DNA from: an uncultured Lachnospiraceae bacterium
GTDB lineage: Bacteria > Bacillota > Clostridia > Lachnospirales > Lachnospiraceae
DNA length: 59,079 nucleotides
NCBI GenBank assembly: GCA_910577735.1
Contig: CAJTOO010000021.1
Span: 1 to 59,079 of the forward strand
Direction: 5' to 3'
Of the stretch, positions 1 to 8,947 are shown piece by piece (the stretch's first letter is position 1; each line of letters starts with the position of its first letter). The translations under genes were made by a program, and so were the position numbers. The notes beneath the pieces are model-generated. The model made no database searches, was not told where the DNA came from, and worked only from the letters and a program-made list of their open reading frames with translations.

Positions 1-82
1 CATAGGTAACTTCTATTGAAGAAACAAAGGGTAGAATTTACTTTTGCAATTTAGGATATAAAATTTGTCAGAAAGAAACTAT

Positions 83-110
83 TGATTTTTATTTTCTGAA
101 TTGTTATACT
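83..110 (+). promoter_or_regulatory. Candidate sigma-A promoter of the sugar-sensor operon
   Basis: TTGATT and TATACT are separated by 16 bases, about 130 bases upstream of the first gene. The leader between them contains short complementary arms (AGCCCG at 145-150 and CGGGCT at 196-201) followed by a T-rich stretch. That could be a weak attenuator, but the loop is long and I would not insist on it. TGTCA (66-70) and TGACA (119-123) flank the promoter. Confidence 0.5.
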
Positions 111-241
111 ATGCTCAATGACAGAAAATGATGGGAGAAAGAATAGCCCGTCACGAACCAGATGAATATTTGAGGGAAGATCAATATAAGTCTATCGGGC
201 TTATATGTTCTTTCCTTTTGTTATTTTTAGGGATAAGATAA

Positions 242-1216
242 ATGCGACTTTTTTTTAATCGGATGAAAACGGTAATTTATACGATGACGGCGGTACTGAT
301 TGTGCTGGGTGTGCTGGCCGTTCTTGACAAAAACAATGATTTTTCCCTTACACAGAGGGAAAGCGCGCACAAATTCGGGGCAACCTATATGACCATGAAT
401 AACCCTTTCTTTGAGGTGATCAATGAAACGATACGCGCTACCGTGGAATCAAACGGGGATATGCTGCTCACAAGAGATCCGGCTCTTGATGCAGTCAGAC
501 AGACGCAGCAGATTTATGATTTGATAGATGAGGGCGTGGAAGCTATATTTATTGCACCTGTTGATTTTGAGAAGATTATTCCCGCTATCGAGTATGGACG
601 GGAGAAGGGTATAAAAATAATATTTGTGGACACCGAGATTTATAATGAAAGTCTGGCAGATTGTATCGTTGTCTCGGATAACTATTATGCGGGAGTTCTT
701 TGCGCCGAATATCTTTTACAAAGAAAAGAAGAGGGAAGGGTTCTGCTCTTTGAACATCCGACAACCAAATCTTCAAATGACCGTGTGGAGGGGTTTGTAG
801 ACACGATAAAGATGAATGGAAGATTTGATATTGTGGACAGGCTGGATTATGCAGGACAGCTTGAGATTGCCATGCCGCTAATGATTGACGAATTGAAAAA
901 GGGTACGGATTTTGATGCTGTTTTTTGTATCAACGATGTGGGCGCTCTTGGTGTGATGGCAGCGCTGAAGGATTACGGGAGATTGGATGACATATCTGTT
1001 CTTGGGGTGGATGGCGCGCCGGAGGCGAAGTCCATGATAAAAGAAAAAATCATGCTTGCAACATCGGCTCAATATCCGTCTGAGATTGGGCAGAATGCAG
1101 TAGATCAGCTTTACAATATGATAGAAGGAAGGCCTGTGGAAAAGAAAATAAAAGTTTCAGTTAATTTAATCAGTGAGGAAAATATAAATGAATTTAGTAC
1201 AAAGGGCTGGCAGTAG
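242..1216 (+). CDS. Membrane-anchored periplasmic-type sugar-binding protein, probable sensor partner of the adjacent kinase
   Basis: A 324-residue protein of the periplasmic-binding-protein/LacI-like fold (Peripla_BP_4 type), which binds sugars outside the membrane. One hydrophobic segment (about residues 10-28) follows a basic N-terminus. No lipobox cysteine is present, so it should be held by an uncleaved N-terminal anchor. Fold hallmarks include the segment NNPFFEVINETI near residue 53, the IDEGVEAIFIAPVD strand-turn, and the FCINDVGALGVMAAL stretch typical of domain 2. It lies 3 bases upstream of a histidine kinase, in an apparent operon with a response regulator and a second binding protein. 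In clostridial xylose systems (XylFII-LytS type) such an anchored binding protein passes sugar occupancy to the kinase, and I infer the same here. The ligand cannot be read from sequence. Confidence 0.85.
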   Translation: MRLFFNRMKTVIYTMTAVLIVLGVLAVLDKNNDFSLTQRESAHKFGATYMTMNNPFFEVINETIRATVESNGDMLLTRDPALDAVRQTQQIYDLIDEGVEAIFIAPVDFEKIIPAIEYGREKGIKIIFVDTEIYNESLADCIVVSDNYYAGVLCAEYLLQRKEEGRVLLFEHPTTKSSNDRVEGFVDTIKMNGRFDIVDRLDYAGQLEIAMPLMIDELKKGTDFDAVFCINDVGALGVMAALKDYGRLDDISVLGVDGAPEAKSMIKEKIMLATSAQYPSEIGQNAVDQLYNMIEGRPVEKKIKVSVNLISEENINEFSTKGWQ

Positions 1217-1219
1217 CAA

Positions 1220-2515
1220 ATGGATACATCGGCATTAAAGAATTCCGTATTAAGTTTTATGAAAAGCTTCAATTTCATAACAGTGTTGTATATTTCCGTT
1301 GTTTCCGCGGTGACCATCATTAAAATAGGAAACTCCGGGGGAGCACTCATGTTTCTGAACTCAGTAAACACGCTGCCTCCGGTTCCGGGGAAAATGTTTT
1401 TAATTTCCTTAAGTTTTTTTGTGCTTTTGATGGTTCTGATGTACATGCATGACAATTATGAGATAAAACATCAGTGGTGTATTATTGTTATGGAATTTAT
1501 ATGTACGGTTTTTGTGATTGTCGCACTGCAAGTAAACTATAACGGCCTCATCCTTCTCTTTGTGGCGCATATCATGAAATACTTTGAGGGAAGCAGCAAA
1601 AAACTGCTCCCCCTTATATTGGGCAGTACATTTTTTCTTATTTTTGATTTCAATGCCTGCTCTTATTTTTTTAAAATTACTTCTTTTGAGACCTATATGG
1701 AGTATTACATCGGAACAGTGGCGGCAATCTTAATTCTGATTAAAAATCTTTTTACGACGTTAAACATCATTCTTTTTATTGTATATACCATTTTGCACCT
1801 GCGGGAACAGATGGATGAAAAGGATGAGATAAATTCCCTGAATGAGCGGCTTCAGGCTGCAAACAGGGAACTTGAAAATTATGCTGCCGAGTCGGAAAAA
1901 CTGGCGCAGACGAGGGAGAGAAACAGGCTGGCCAGAGAAATACATGACACGCTGGGACACACCCTTACCGGCATTATCGCAGGGATTGATGCGGCATCGG
2001 CCGTTGCCGATGTTTCACCCGAAACGTTAAAGCGGTATCTTTCACTGGTCTCGGATGTGGCAAGGCAGGGGATGACAGATGTAAGACGCTCCGTCAATGA
2101 ACTGCGGCCCGATGCACTGGAACAAAGAGACTTGCTGTCGGCAATCCATAAAATGATTTCGCAGATGAACGCTGCTTCTAAGGTGAATATCACATTGGAT
2201 AACAGCGCAGGCAGGTTGTCCTTTGGCGAGGATGAGGAGGAGGTGATCTACCGGATTATTCAGGAAAGCATCACCAATTCTATCAGGCACGGAAAGGCGG
2301 ACACGGTAAGAATCCGGATGACGCGGGAATACAATATTGTGACGATAACAATAAAGGATAATGGTGTCGGCGCTTCGAATATCGAGCCGGGATTTGGCCT
2401 TACACACATGAAAGAACGATTGGATATGCTCGGCGGGAAGATGCATGTTGACGGAAGAGACGGTTTTTGCGTGGTGGCGGAAATTCCAATAAGATGGGGA
2501 ACGGAAAATGATTAA
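1220..2515 (+). CDS. Sensor histidine kinase, NarL/LiaS-type (HisKA_3)
   Basis: A 431-residue membrane kinase. Roughly six hydrophobic segments fill residues 15-195 with only short external loops, so it has little ligand-binding surface of its own. A coiled-coil linker (about 195-232) leads to the HisKA_3 dimerisation domain, with the phospho-acceptor His at about residue 242 in AREIHDTLGHTLTGI. A HATPase_c domain follows, with an N-box (QESITNSIRHG) and G-boxes (DNGVGA, GFGLTHMKERL). The gene overlaps the response regulator by 8 bases, so the two are surely a cognate pair. The lack of an extracytoplasmic domain fits a design in which one of the neighbouring anchored binding proteins is the sensor. 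The ribosome site (GGGCTGG region) is weak, suggesting translational coupling to the upstream gene. Confidence 0.92.
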   Translation: MDTSALKNSVLSFMKSFNFITVLYISVVSAVTIIKIGNSGGALMFLNSVNTLPPVPGKMFLISLSFFVLLMVLMYMHDNYEIKHQWCIIVMEFICTVFVIVALQVNYNGLILLFVAHIMKYFEGSSKKLLPLILGSTFFLIFDFNACSYFFKITSFETYMEYYIGTVAAILILIKNLFTTLNIILFIVYTILHLREQMDEKDEINSLNERLQAANRELENYAAESEKLAQTRERNRLAREIHDTLGHTLTGIIAGIDAASAVADVSPETLKRYLSLVSDVARQGMTDVRRSVNELRPDALEQRDLLSAIHKMISQMNAASKVNITLDNSAGRLSFGEDEEEVIYRIIQESITNSIRHGKADTVRIRMTREYNIVTITIKDNGVGASNIEPGFGLTHMKERLDMLGGKMHVDGRDGFCVVAEIPIRWGTEND

Positions 2516-3161
2516 AATATTAATTGCAGACGATCAGGAACTGATAAGAGACAGCCTGCGCATTGTGCTTTCCGGTAATACGGATTTTTCTGTAAATACT
2601 GCGGCAAACGGTATTGAGGTGGTCAGGGCTGTCAGGAGGGATAAGCCGGATGTCATTTTAATGGATATCAGAATGCCGGAAATGGATGGCGTGCAGTGTA
2701 CCCAGATCATCAAAGAAAACTATCCTGAAATAAAGATTATTATTCTGACAACCTTTGATGATGATGAATATATTTTCAGCGCTTTAAAGCATGGGGCCAG
2801 CGGCTATCTTTTGAAAGGTATTTCCGCGGACCGGCTGATTGAGGCGATACATAAAGTCTATCATGGGAATGCTATGATCAATGAGGATATAGCCGGGAAG
2901 GTTTTGAAAATGTTTTCGCAGATGGCAAGGGAAAATGCGGCGGTCATTACGGTGGATGAAGATTATATAAGGGAAATTACGGAGTCGGAGTGGAAGGTGA
3001 TAGGACTTGTGTCAAAAGGGCTGTCCAATAAGGAGATAGCGGCGGAACTTTTCCTCACGGAAGGTTCTGTGAGAAACTATTTAAGCTCTGTCTTAAAGAA
3101 GCTTGATTTGCGTGACAGAACACAATTAGCTATCTGGGCTGTACAGTGGAGGAAAAGTTGA
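2508..3161 (+). CDS. Response regulator, REC plus LuxR-type DNA-binding domain (NarL family)
   Basis: A 217-residue regulator. The receiver domain spans about 1-120, with acidic pocket D8/D9, phospho-acceptor D53 in VILMDIRMPEMDG, a switch Thr in ILTTFDDDEY, and the conserved Lys in GYLLKG. A linker leads to a GerE/LuxR helix-turn-helix (about 150-215; ESEWKVIGLVSKGLSNKEIA). It pairs with the overlapping kinase. The likely target is the sugar ABC operon that begins about 1.5 kb downstream, whose upstream region carries several TGACA/TGTCA motifs. That assignment is inferred from position only. Confidence 0.93.
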   Translation: MIKILIADDQELIRDSLRIVLSGNTDFSVNTAANGIEVVRAVRRDKPDVILMDIRMPEMDGVQCTQIIKENYPEIKIIILTTFDDDEYIFSALKHGASGYLLKGISADRLIEAIHKVYHGNAMINEDIAGKVLKMFSQMARENAAVITVDEDYIREITESEWKVIGLVSKGLSNKEIAAELFLTEGSVRNYLSSVLKKLDLRDRTQLAIWAVQWRKS

Positions 3162-4483
3162 CTTTGAGGAAAAAGAAGATTATGGGCAAAAGATTTTCCG
3201 CAGGAGTTTTTCTGACGGCAGCCCTGGTGACGGCAGCAGCTTCTCTGTATTTTTTTCAGCATAAAAGGACAATAACGCTGGGGTTTTTTACAGGCAGTCC
3301 ATGGGATGTTCCGGATGCTTACACCTATCAGCTTATTGATGATGCGGTGGAGAAATTTGAGAGCGGTCATCCAGGGGTGACGGTGAAGTTTGTGAGCGGA
3401 ATTCAGAAAGATGACTATTCGGAATACATTGCGTCTGCGCTGATAAAGGGAAACGCACCGGATGTTTTCTTTGTACTGCCGGAAGATTTTTCCGCATTTG
3501 CCGGTACAGATGCTCTGATGAAACTGGATGAGTATATTGACAGGGATGCTGATTATGATAAATCCAGATATTATAATGCATCTTTTGAATTTGGTAACAT
3601 TTCCGGCAGTCAGTATGGGATTCCTTTCGAGAGTGTGCCAAGTATGATGTTTGTAAATAAAACGCTGCTGAAAAATGAAGGGATCAATGAAATACCGGAA
3701 GATTGGACATGGGAAGAGTTTTATGAGATCTGCAGCAGGGTTACCAAAGATACTGACGGCAATGGAATAGAAGATCAGTTTGGTGTCTACGGTTATACAT
3801 GGCAGCACGCTTTTATCACAAATGGCGTGGATATCTTTGATGCAAATGGTACGAGCTGCAATCTGCTCAGTCAAAATGCGATAGAGGCTGTGGATTTCAT
3901 TAAGGAAATAAATGGACTTACAAAAGGAAATGTTGTCATGGCAGATGACTTCGATAAGGGGAATGTGGCGTTTATGCCTGCTCTTTTGTCGGATTACAGA
4001 ACCTATAAGCCTTATCCGTGGAACATCAAAAAATATACGAATTTTGAGCTGGACTGTATCGCGCTGCCACGGGGAGAAAAGGGAGATAACAAATCAACCA
4101 TGAGCACGCTTTTGATGGCCATGAATTCCAGAACAGACAATGAGGGACTTGCCTGGGAACTGATAAAAACTTTTTGTTACGATATAGAAATTCAAAGTGA
4201 AATATATACCTATAAAGAAGGCGCGTCTGTATTGAAAACGGTTACCGATTCCATGACGACCATGTTAAGCATAAATCAGGTGCTGTCCGAAGAGGGGGGA
4301 ATGGATATAAACCTTATCACATCCATTATGGATCATGCCGAGCCGGATTATAATTTTAAGGATACCACATCGGTTGAGGAAATGATTGACGCCGGCATTG
4401 ATGATATTATAGAAAACGAGACGGATTCGAAAATCGGACTGCAGATGATAGAAAAACGAGTCAGAAGTTTTCTGAATGAATAG
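3158..4483 (+). CDS. Family 1 extracellular solute-binding protein with an uncleaved N-terminal anchor
   Basis: About 441 residues, SBP_bac_1 type (carbohydrate-binding protein of CUT1-like importers). The chosen start is a TTG at 3158, overlapping the regulator stop codon, because GGAGG at 3148-3152 sits five bases upstream. An in-frame GTG at 3146 would have no ribosome site. A basic N-terminus and one hydrophobic helix (about residues 13-34) lack any lipobox Cys, so the protein is probably membrane-anchored. Family features include the acidic start of the mature part (GFFTGSPWDVPDAYTY), NAPDVFFVLPEDF, and the WTWEEFYEICSRVTKDTDGNG motif typical of sugar SBPs. No matching permeases are nearby; the downstream transporter belongs to a different class with its own binding protein. 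A sensory rather than transport role is therefore likely. Confidence 0.85.
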   Translation: MTLRKKKIMGKRFSAGVFLTAALVTAAASLYFFQHKRTITLGFFTGSPWDVPDAYTYQLIDDAVEKFESGHPGVTVKFVSGIQKDDYSEYIASALIKGNAPDVFFVLPEDFSAFAGTDALMKLDEYIDRDADYDKSRYYNASFEFGNISGSQYGIPFESVPSMMFVNKTLLKNEGINEIPEDWTWEEFYEICSRVTKDTDGNGIEDQFGVYGYTWQHAFITNGVDIFDANGTSCNLLSQNAIEAVDFIKEINGLTKGNVVMADDFDKGNVAFMPALLSDYRTYKPYPWNIKKYTNFELDCIALPRGEKGDNKSTMSTLLMAMNSRTDNEGLAWELIKTFCYDIEIQSEIYTYKEGASVLKTVTDSMTTMLSINQVLSEEGGMDINLITSIMDHAEPDYNFKDTTSVEEMIDAGIDDIIENETDSKIGLQMIEKRVRSFLNE

Positions 4484-4488
4484 ATATT

Positions 4489-4550
4489 TTAAACGGTTTG
4501 TAAATGGCAGATATGTCCATGACATTTGTCATATACAAACCGTTTTTCTT
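4489..4550 (+). terminator. Probable intrinsic terminator after the sensor operon
   Basis: Twelve-base arms, AAACGGTTTGTA (4491-4502) and its complement (4534-4545), are followed by a T-rich run. The 31-base loop holds a perfect 14-base palindrome (4519-4532), so the structure could also be a regulatory site. It separates the sensing genes from the transporter operon. Confidence 0.6.
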
Positions 4551-4583
4551 ATTTGACGAATGTCACTATAAAAGATATGACAT
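4519..4583. promoter_or_regulatory. Cluster of TGACA/TGTCA motifs upstream of the sugar ABC operon (candidate operator)
   Basis: ATGACATTTGTCAT (4519-4532) is a perfect palindrome. TGACGAATGTCA (4554-4565) repeats the same half-sites with a four-base centre, and TGACAT recurs at 4578-4583. They lie 100-160 bases before the transporter start and upstream of a possible TACAAT -10 element (4614-4619) that has no good -35. This arrangement is expected of an activator-dependent promoter, and the LuxR-type regulator at 2508 is the natural candidate. Inference only. Confidence 0.35.
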
Positions 4584-4679
4584 CCGGCAATAGGCAGACC
4601 ACGGCAATTTTTCTACAATAAAGACAGATAAGGTCATGAAAGCAAAATGAATATTACAGGGAAGGGAGGCATGGGTTAG

Positions 4680-6209
4680 ATGAGTGACGGTTATATTTTG
4701 CAGATGAAAAATATCACCAAAAAATTTCCTGGGGTTAAGGCACTTTCTGATGTAACGTTAGAAGTTTCTGAGGCTTCCATACATGCAATATGCGGTGAAA
4801 ACGGAGCGGGAAAATCCACTCTGATGAAGGTTTTGTCAGGCGTTTATCCATATGGCAGCTATGATGGCGAGATTTTTTTTCAGGGTAAAAAAATGACGTT
4901 CAAAAACATCAAGGACTCTGAACGCACGGGGATTGTTATCATTCACCAGGAGCTTACGATGATTCCCGAGCTGTCCGTTACGGAAAATATTTTCATGGGC
5001 AATGAAATTGTGGAAAAAGGACTCATAAATTGGGAAAAAGAACGAAGAAGAACAAGAGAGCTGTTGGAAAAAGTCGGACTGCATATTGACCCGAATACCA
5101 TCATCAAAAATCTGGGCGTCGGGCAGCAGCAGCTTGTTGAAATCGCAAAGGCGTTGTCCAAAAATGTCAAAGTGCTTATTCTGGACGAACCGACATCATC
5201 GTTAAATGAAGCGGATTCAGAAAATTTGCTGCGTTTGATGCTTGAACTGAAAGAGCAGGGAATTACCTGTATTATGATATCCCACAAGTTAAATGAGATA
5301 GCGGCAGTTTCCGATTATGTGACGGTGATCAGGGATGGAAAAACTGTGGACGGTTATGCCGTGGAAGCGGGCAGGGTTGACGAGAACAAAATCATCAAGG
5401 CTATGGTGGGGCGTGAGATTGAAAACAGGTATCCTGAGCATACGCCAAAAATCGGAGAAGTTATTTTTGAGGTTTCGGACTGGCGTGTTGAGGATGCGAA
5501 AGTTCCCGGGAAAATGCTCTGCAAAGATTCCGCCTTTTATGTGAGGGCCGGAGAGATTGTCGGGTTTGCCGGTCTTATGGGGGCTGGCAGAACGGAATTG
5601 ATGAGATCTTTGTTTGGAAAAAGCATGGGGACTTTCAGAGGCGGCAAAATGAAAATAGGAGGCAGGGAAGTCCGGATCAATTCTGTCAGAGAGGCTATTA
5701 AAAATAGGATTGCTTATGTGCCGGAGGACAGAAAGGGACTGGGATTAAATCTTCTTGACACGATCAGAAAAACAGTTGTTTCCGCAAATCTTGATGTGAT
5801 TAAAACAAAAGGACTTCTGGATTTTGATAAAGAGAGGGCAGCCTCGGAAAAATATAGAAATTCCCTGAAAATCAAGTGCCGGGATGTGGGTGTTGGTGTG
5901 AATACGTTATCAGGCGGAAACCAACAGAAGGTCGTCCTTTCAAAGTGGATGTTTACGGAACCGGATATTCTCATTTTGGATGAGCCGACAAGGGGTATTG
6001 ATGTGGGCGCAAAGTATGAGATTTATAAATTGATTCATCAGCTTGCGGATCAGGGAAAAGCGATTATTCTGGTGTCTTCCGAACTTCCGGAACTTCTCGG
6101 AATGGCAGATCGTATTTACACGATTTTTGAGGGAAAGATCACAGGTGAGATTTCCGCAAAAGAGGCAGATCAGGAAATGTTAATGAAGAAGATGACCACA
6201 ACGGCTTAA
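4680..6209 (+). CDS. gguA: Multiple-monosaccharide ABC transporter, ATP-binding protein (GguA/MmsA/XylG type)
   Basis: A 509-residue protein with two ABC ATPase domains in tandem, the usual form for CUT2 sugar importers. Domain 1 has Walker A GENGAGKST (about 39-47) and Walker B VLILDEPTSSL. Domain 2 has the degenerate Walker A region GFAGLMGAGRTEL, signature LSGGNQQKV and Walker B ILILDEPTRGIDVGAKY. The degenerate second P-loop is normal in this family. It energises uptake of monosaccharides through the permease 12 bases downstream. The text around YPYGSYDGEIFFQG and IIHQELTMIPELSV resembles XylG/GguA most. GGGAGG lies upstream of the ATG. The downstream partners are a matching permease and a ChvE-like binding protein. 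Confidence 0.92.
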   Translation: MSDGYILQMKNITKKFPGVKALSDVTLEVSEASIHAICGENGAGKSTLMKVLSGVYPYGSYDGEIFFQGKKMTFKNIKDSERTGIVIIHQELTMIPELSVTENIFMGNEIVEKGLINWEKERRRTRELLEKVGLHIDPNTIIKNLGVGQQQLVEIAKALSKNVKVLILDEPTSSLNEADSENLLRLMLELKEQGITCIMISHKLNEIAAVSDYVTVIRDGKTVDGYAVEAGRVDENKIIKAMVGREIENRYPEHTPKIGEVIFEVSDWRVEDAKVPGKMLCKDSAFYVRAGEIVGFAGLMGAGRTELMRSLFGKSMGTFRGGKMKIGGREVRINSVREAIKNRIAYVPEDRKGLGLNLLDTIRKTVVSANLDVIKTKGLLDFDKERAASEKYRNSLKIKCRDVGVGVNTLSGGNQQKVVLSKWMFTEPDILILDEPTRGIDVGAKYEIYKLIHQLADQGKAIILVSSELPELLGMADRIYTIFEGKITGEISAKEADQEMLMKKMTTTA

Positions 6210-6221
6210 GAGGAGACGATC

Positions 6222-7394
6222 ATGAAATATATTAAAAAGGTGTTGGGCGAAGATCTTCGTCAATATACGATGGTAGTTGCCCTGGCAGCGCTCATTATAA
6301 TTTTCAATATTGCATCGGGAGGTAAGATGATTACTTCCTCAAATTTTCAAAATTTAATATCGGGAAATGCTTATGTATTGGTTTTGGCTTTAGGAATGCT
6401 CATGGTAATTGTAATCGGACAGATCGATCTGTCGGTGGGCTCGGTGGCAGGATTTGCCTCCATGGTAATGGCGATAACCGCCCGTCAGTTTAATCTTCCA
6501 TGGTATGTTGCGATTCTGGTTGCGCTGGCAATCGGTATGATAGCCGGAGCGTGGCAGGGCTTTTTCTTATCAAGGCTTGGCATTCCGGGATTCATCACAA
6601 CGCTTGGCGGTATGATGATATTCAGAGGCGGTGTTATTTGGATATCAAACTCAATTTCAGTTCCTGTTCCCTCAGAGCTGAAATGGTTTGGTGCCGGTTA
6701 TCTTCCGGAATGGGGACCTGCTTTTACCGGGATGAATAACTCAACTTTATTGCTTGGAATGATTGCGATAGTTGTGTACATCATTATCCAGATGAAGAAG
6801 TATACCCATTCGGGAGATGTTACCGGTGAGAAAGAGGTGTTCTGGCCCTTTGCAGTCCGCATCGGAATTGTGGCGGCTGTGATCGGATATGTGACATGGC
6901 TTTTCGGAAGCGGAAGACCGGGCACAAGTTTTCCGATTCCCGGACTGATTCTTGTGATACTGATCATCCTGTATTATCTGGTTACGGAAAGAACATCCTT
7001 CGGACGCCATGTCTATGCGGTAGGGGGAAATAAGTCGGCGGCAGAGCTTTCCGGTGTCAATGTAAGAAGAACATATTTTCTCACAATGCTTAACATGTCA
7101 GTTCTGGCAGCTGTGGCTGGCATATTGTTTGTGGGACGTTCCACAGCGGCGGGGCCGGCGGACGGAACCTCATGGGAGATGGATGCCATCGCATCTGTAT
7201 TCATCGGCGGTGCGTCTGTATCAGGCGGTGTTGGAACTGTCATTGCAACGATGGTCGGCGGCCTGGTGATGGCGGTCTTGAACAACGGACTTATGCTTAT
7301 GGGCGTTGGAGCAGACAAAACACAGGTTATTAAGGGCTTTGTGCTTTTAGCGGCTGTAGCCTTTGATGTATATAACAAGAAAAACAGAGGGTAA
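6222..7394 (+). CDS. gguB: Multiple-monosaccharide ABC transporter, permease (GguB/MmsB/XylH type)
   Basis: A 390-residue integral membrane permease of the BPD_transp_2 family, with around ten hydrophobic segments. Family hallmarks include the VIVIGQIDLSVGSVAGFA stretch (about residues 62-80), FITTLGGMMIFRGG, and the GGASVSGGVGTVIATMVGG loop near the C-terminus. A hydrophilic insertion carrying TGEKEVF divides the two halves, as in XylH-type permeases. GAGGAG lies eight bases before the ATG, and the gene sits 12 bases after gguA. It forms the channel for sugars delivered by the ChvE-like protein encoded next. Confidence 0.92.
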   Translation: MKYIKKVLGEDLRQYTMVVALAALIIIFNIASGGKMITSSNFQNLISGNAYVLVLALGMLMVIVIGQIDLSVGSVAGFASMVMAITARQFNLPWYVAILVALAIGMIAGAWQGFFLSRLGIPGFITTLGGMMIFRGGVIWISNSISVPVPSELKWFGAGYLPEWGPAFTGMNNSTLLLGMIAIVVYIIIQMKKYTHSGDVTGEKEVFWPFAVRIGIVAAVIGYVTWLFGSGRPGTSFPIPGLILVILIILYYLVTERTSFGRHVYAVGGNKSAAELSGVNVRRTYFLTMLNMSVLAAVAGILFVGRSTAAGPADGTSWEMDAIASVFIGGASVSGGVGTVIATMVGGLVMAVLNNGLMLMGVGADKTQVIKGFVLLAAVAFDVYNKKNRG

Positions 7395-7423
7395 AACTCT
7401 GAAATAGAAAAGGAGGAAGGATT

Positions 7424-8602
7424 ATGAAAGCAAAAAAAGCAGTATCACTTTTGATGGCGGCAGCTCTTGCGGCAACCATGCTGACAGGATGCGGCGGTGG
7501 CAGAGGAACGGAGGAGGCAGCAGCACCTGCAGAAACACCTGCAGACACACCTGCAGCGGTGGAGGAGACTGCCGAAGGCGAAAATACTGAGAATACAGAA
7601 CCTGAAAAGGCAGCTGAGTCTTCGGCCGCAGGCGGCGGTATCGTGGGTGTGGCTCTGCCATGGCTTGGAACACAAAACTGGGCAGAGGCGGAAGTGATGT
7701 TTAAAGAACAACTTGAGGCAGCAGGTTACAAAGCGATTATTCAGGCAGCTGACCAGAAAGTTCCGCAGCAGCAGCAACAGATTGAGTCCATGATTGAGAA
7801 CGGCGCACAGGTTATCGTTGTCGGTCCTGTTGACGGCTCACAGCTTGGCTCGGTGTTAGAGAAGGCAAAAGATGCGGGCGTATATGTAATCGGGTATGAC
7901 AGACTGCTGGAAAATACAACAGGCGTTGACGGCGTAGTGCAGTTTGGCAGTGTGAAGACAGGTGAATTACAGGCACAGGCGCTTTTACAGGGGTTAAAAG
8001 AATTAAAGGGTGAGGCTCCTTACAACATTGAACTTTTTGGCGGCGGCCCGGCTGATCCGAATGCACCGAACTTTTTCACAGGCGCAATGTCAGTGCTCCA
8101 GCCGCTCATTGACGATGGGACTCTGGTTGTTGTATCAGGGCAGACAGATTTCACACAGTGTGCGACAGTTGACTGGGATAACTCGAAAGCGCAGTCACGT
8201 ATGGATGCCATCCTTGCAGGTAACTATTCAGACATTGAGATTGACGGTGTTCTTTCACCGAACGACGGCATTGCCCGTGCGATCATTACATCCTGTGAGA
8301 ACGCAGGACAGCCGATTCCTGTAGTATCAGGACTGGATGCGGAAAATGAATCTGTTGAGTGGGTATGGTCCGGCAGACAGTATTCCACAGTTGCAAAACC
8401 GACCGATGCACTTGTTGGACAGACAGTTTCCATTATTGACAGCCTGTTAAGCGGTAACGGGATGCCTGCAACCGATGTGACGGCAAACAATGGCGTAATT
8501 GATGTTCCGATTTACGAACTGCCGCCTGTCGTTGTGACAAAGGACAATGCAAAAGAAGTATTTGCGGATGATCCCGACAGAATGGCTCTGTTGAAAGACT
8601 AA
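7424..8602 (+). CDS. chvE: ChvE-like sugar-binding lipoprotein of the multiple-monosaccharide transporter
   Basis: A 392-residue lipoprotein: signal peptide with lipobox LTGC (Cys at about residue 23), then an Ala/Glu/Thr-rich linker to about residue 65, then a Peripla_BP_4 domain. The core strongly recalls ChvE: YNIELFGGGPADPNAPNFF, VLSPNDGIARAI, VVSGLDAENESV and QYSTVAKPT match the ligand-pocket strands of that family. ChvE proteins bind glucose, galactose, arabinose, xylose and related sugars, so the exact substrate is open. AAAGGAGGAAGG lies seven bases upstream. It ends the operon, with a strong terminator at 8655. Confidence 0.92.
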   Translation: MKAKKAVSLLMAAALAATMLTGCGGGRGTEEAAAPAETPADTPAAVEETAEGENTENTEPEKAAESSAAGGGIVGVALPWLGTQNWAEAEVMFKEQLEAAGYKAIIQAADQKVPQQQQQIESMIENGAQVIVVGPVDGSQLGSVLEKAKDAGVYVIGYDRLLENTTGVDGVVQFGSVKTGELQAQALLQGLKELKGEAPYNIELFGGGPADPNAPNFFTGAMSVLQPLIDDGTLVVVSGQTDFTQCATVDWDNSKAQSRMDAILAGNYSDIEIDGVLSPNDGIARAIITSCENAGQPIPVVSGLDAENESVEWVWSGRQYSTVAKPTDALVGQTVSIIDSLLSGNGMPATDVTANNGVIDVPIYELPPVVVTKDNAKEVFADDPDRMALLKD

Positions 8603-8654
8603 TATTTCTTCTAAGATTAATATTTCTTCTAAAAGAAGTGTGCAATTTCAGATT

Positions 8655-8697
8655 AGACGGTATAGCCCCGATTATAAGGGCTGTATCGTCTTTTCCT
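8655..8697 (+). terminator. Rho-independent terminator of the sugar ABC operon
   Basis: A 14-base stem (8655-8668 with 8678-8691, fully paired allowing G-T wobbles) with a nine-base loop is followed by TTTT. Just before it, a TAATATTTCTTCTAA-like sequence is duplicated (about 8602-8633). Confidence 0.85.
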
Positions 8698-8947
8698 GTT
8701 TCCGTATAACCCTGCGTTTTGGCTGTGCGGCAGAACTTTCTTTGCATTTAGGCAGTGTTGTGACCAATGGAGGATATTCTGACTGGGCGACCACGGTTAT
8801 TGAGGCTTCGGTAAAGTCCATGTGGTATCGTTTCAGCCGCCGGATACGGTATGCCACCATTTGTCATGTGAATGTACAGTTCACTTGCTTTCGTGCAAAC
8901 AGGTATTTTGTTAAGATTTGTGTATCAAATCAAAAGGAGGAACACAT
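8698..8947 (+). promoter_or_regulatory. Promoter region of the XRE regulator, with a small inverted repeat
   Basis: No gene is visible in this gap. GTGAA and TTCAC flank seven bases at 8868-8884, a plausible operator. AT-rich sequence between it and the ribosome site (AAAGGAGG at 8933-8940) would hold the promoter, but I see no clear -35/-10 pair. Confidence 0.3.

Noticed and set aside
144..236. Riboswitch or attenuator upstream of the first sensor gene
   Set aside because: The only pairing is six bases over a 45-base loop; no known riboswitch core is seen.
3077..3874. Reverse open frame of about 265 codons
   Set aside because: It overlaps the response regulator and binding-protein genes and lacks any domain logic; a shadow frame.
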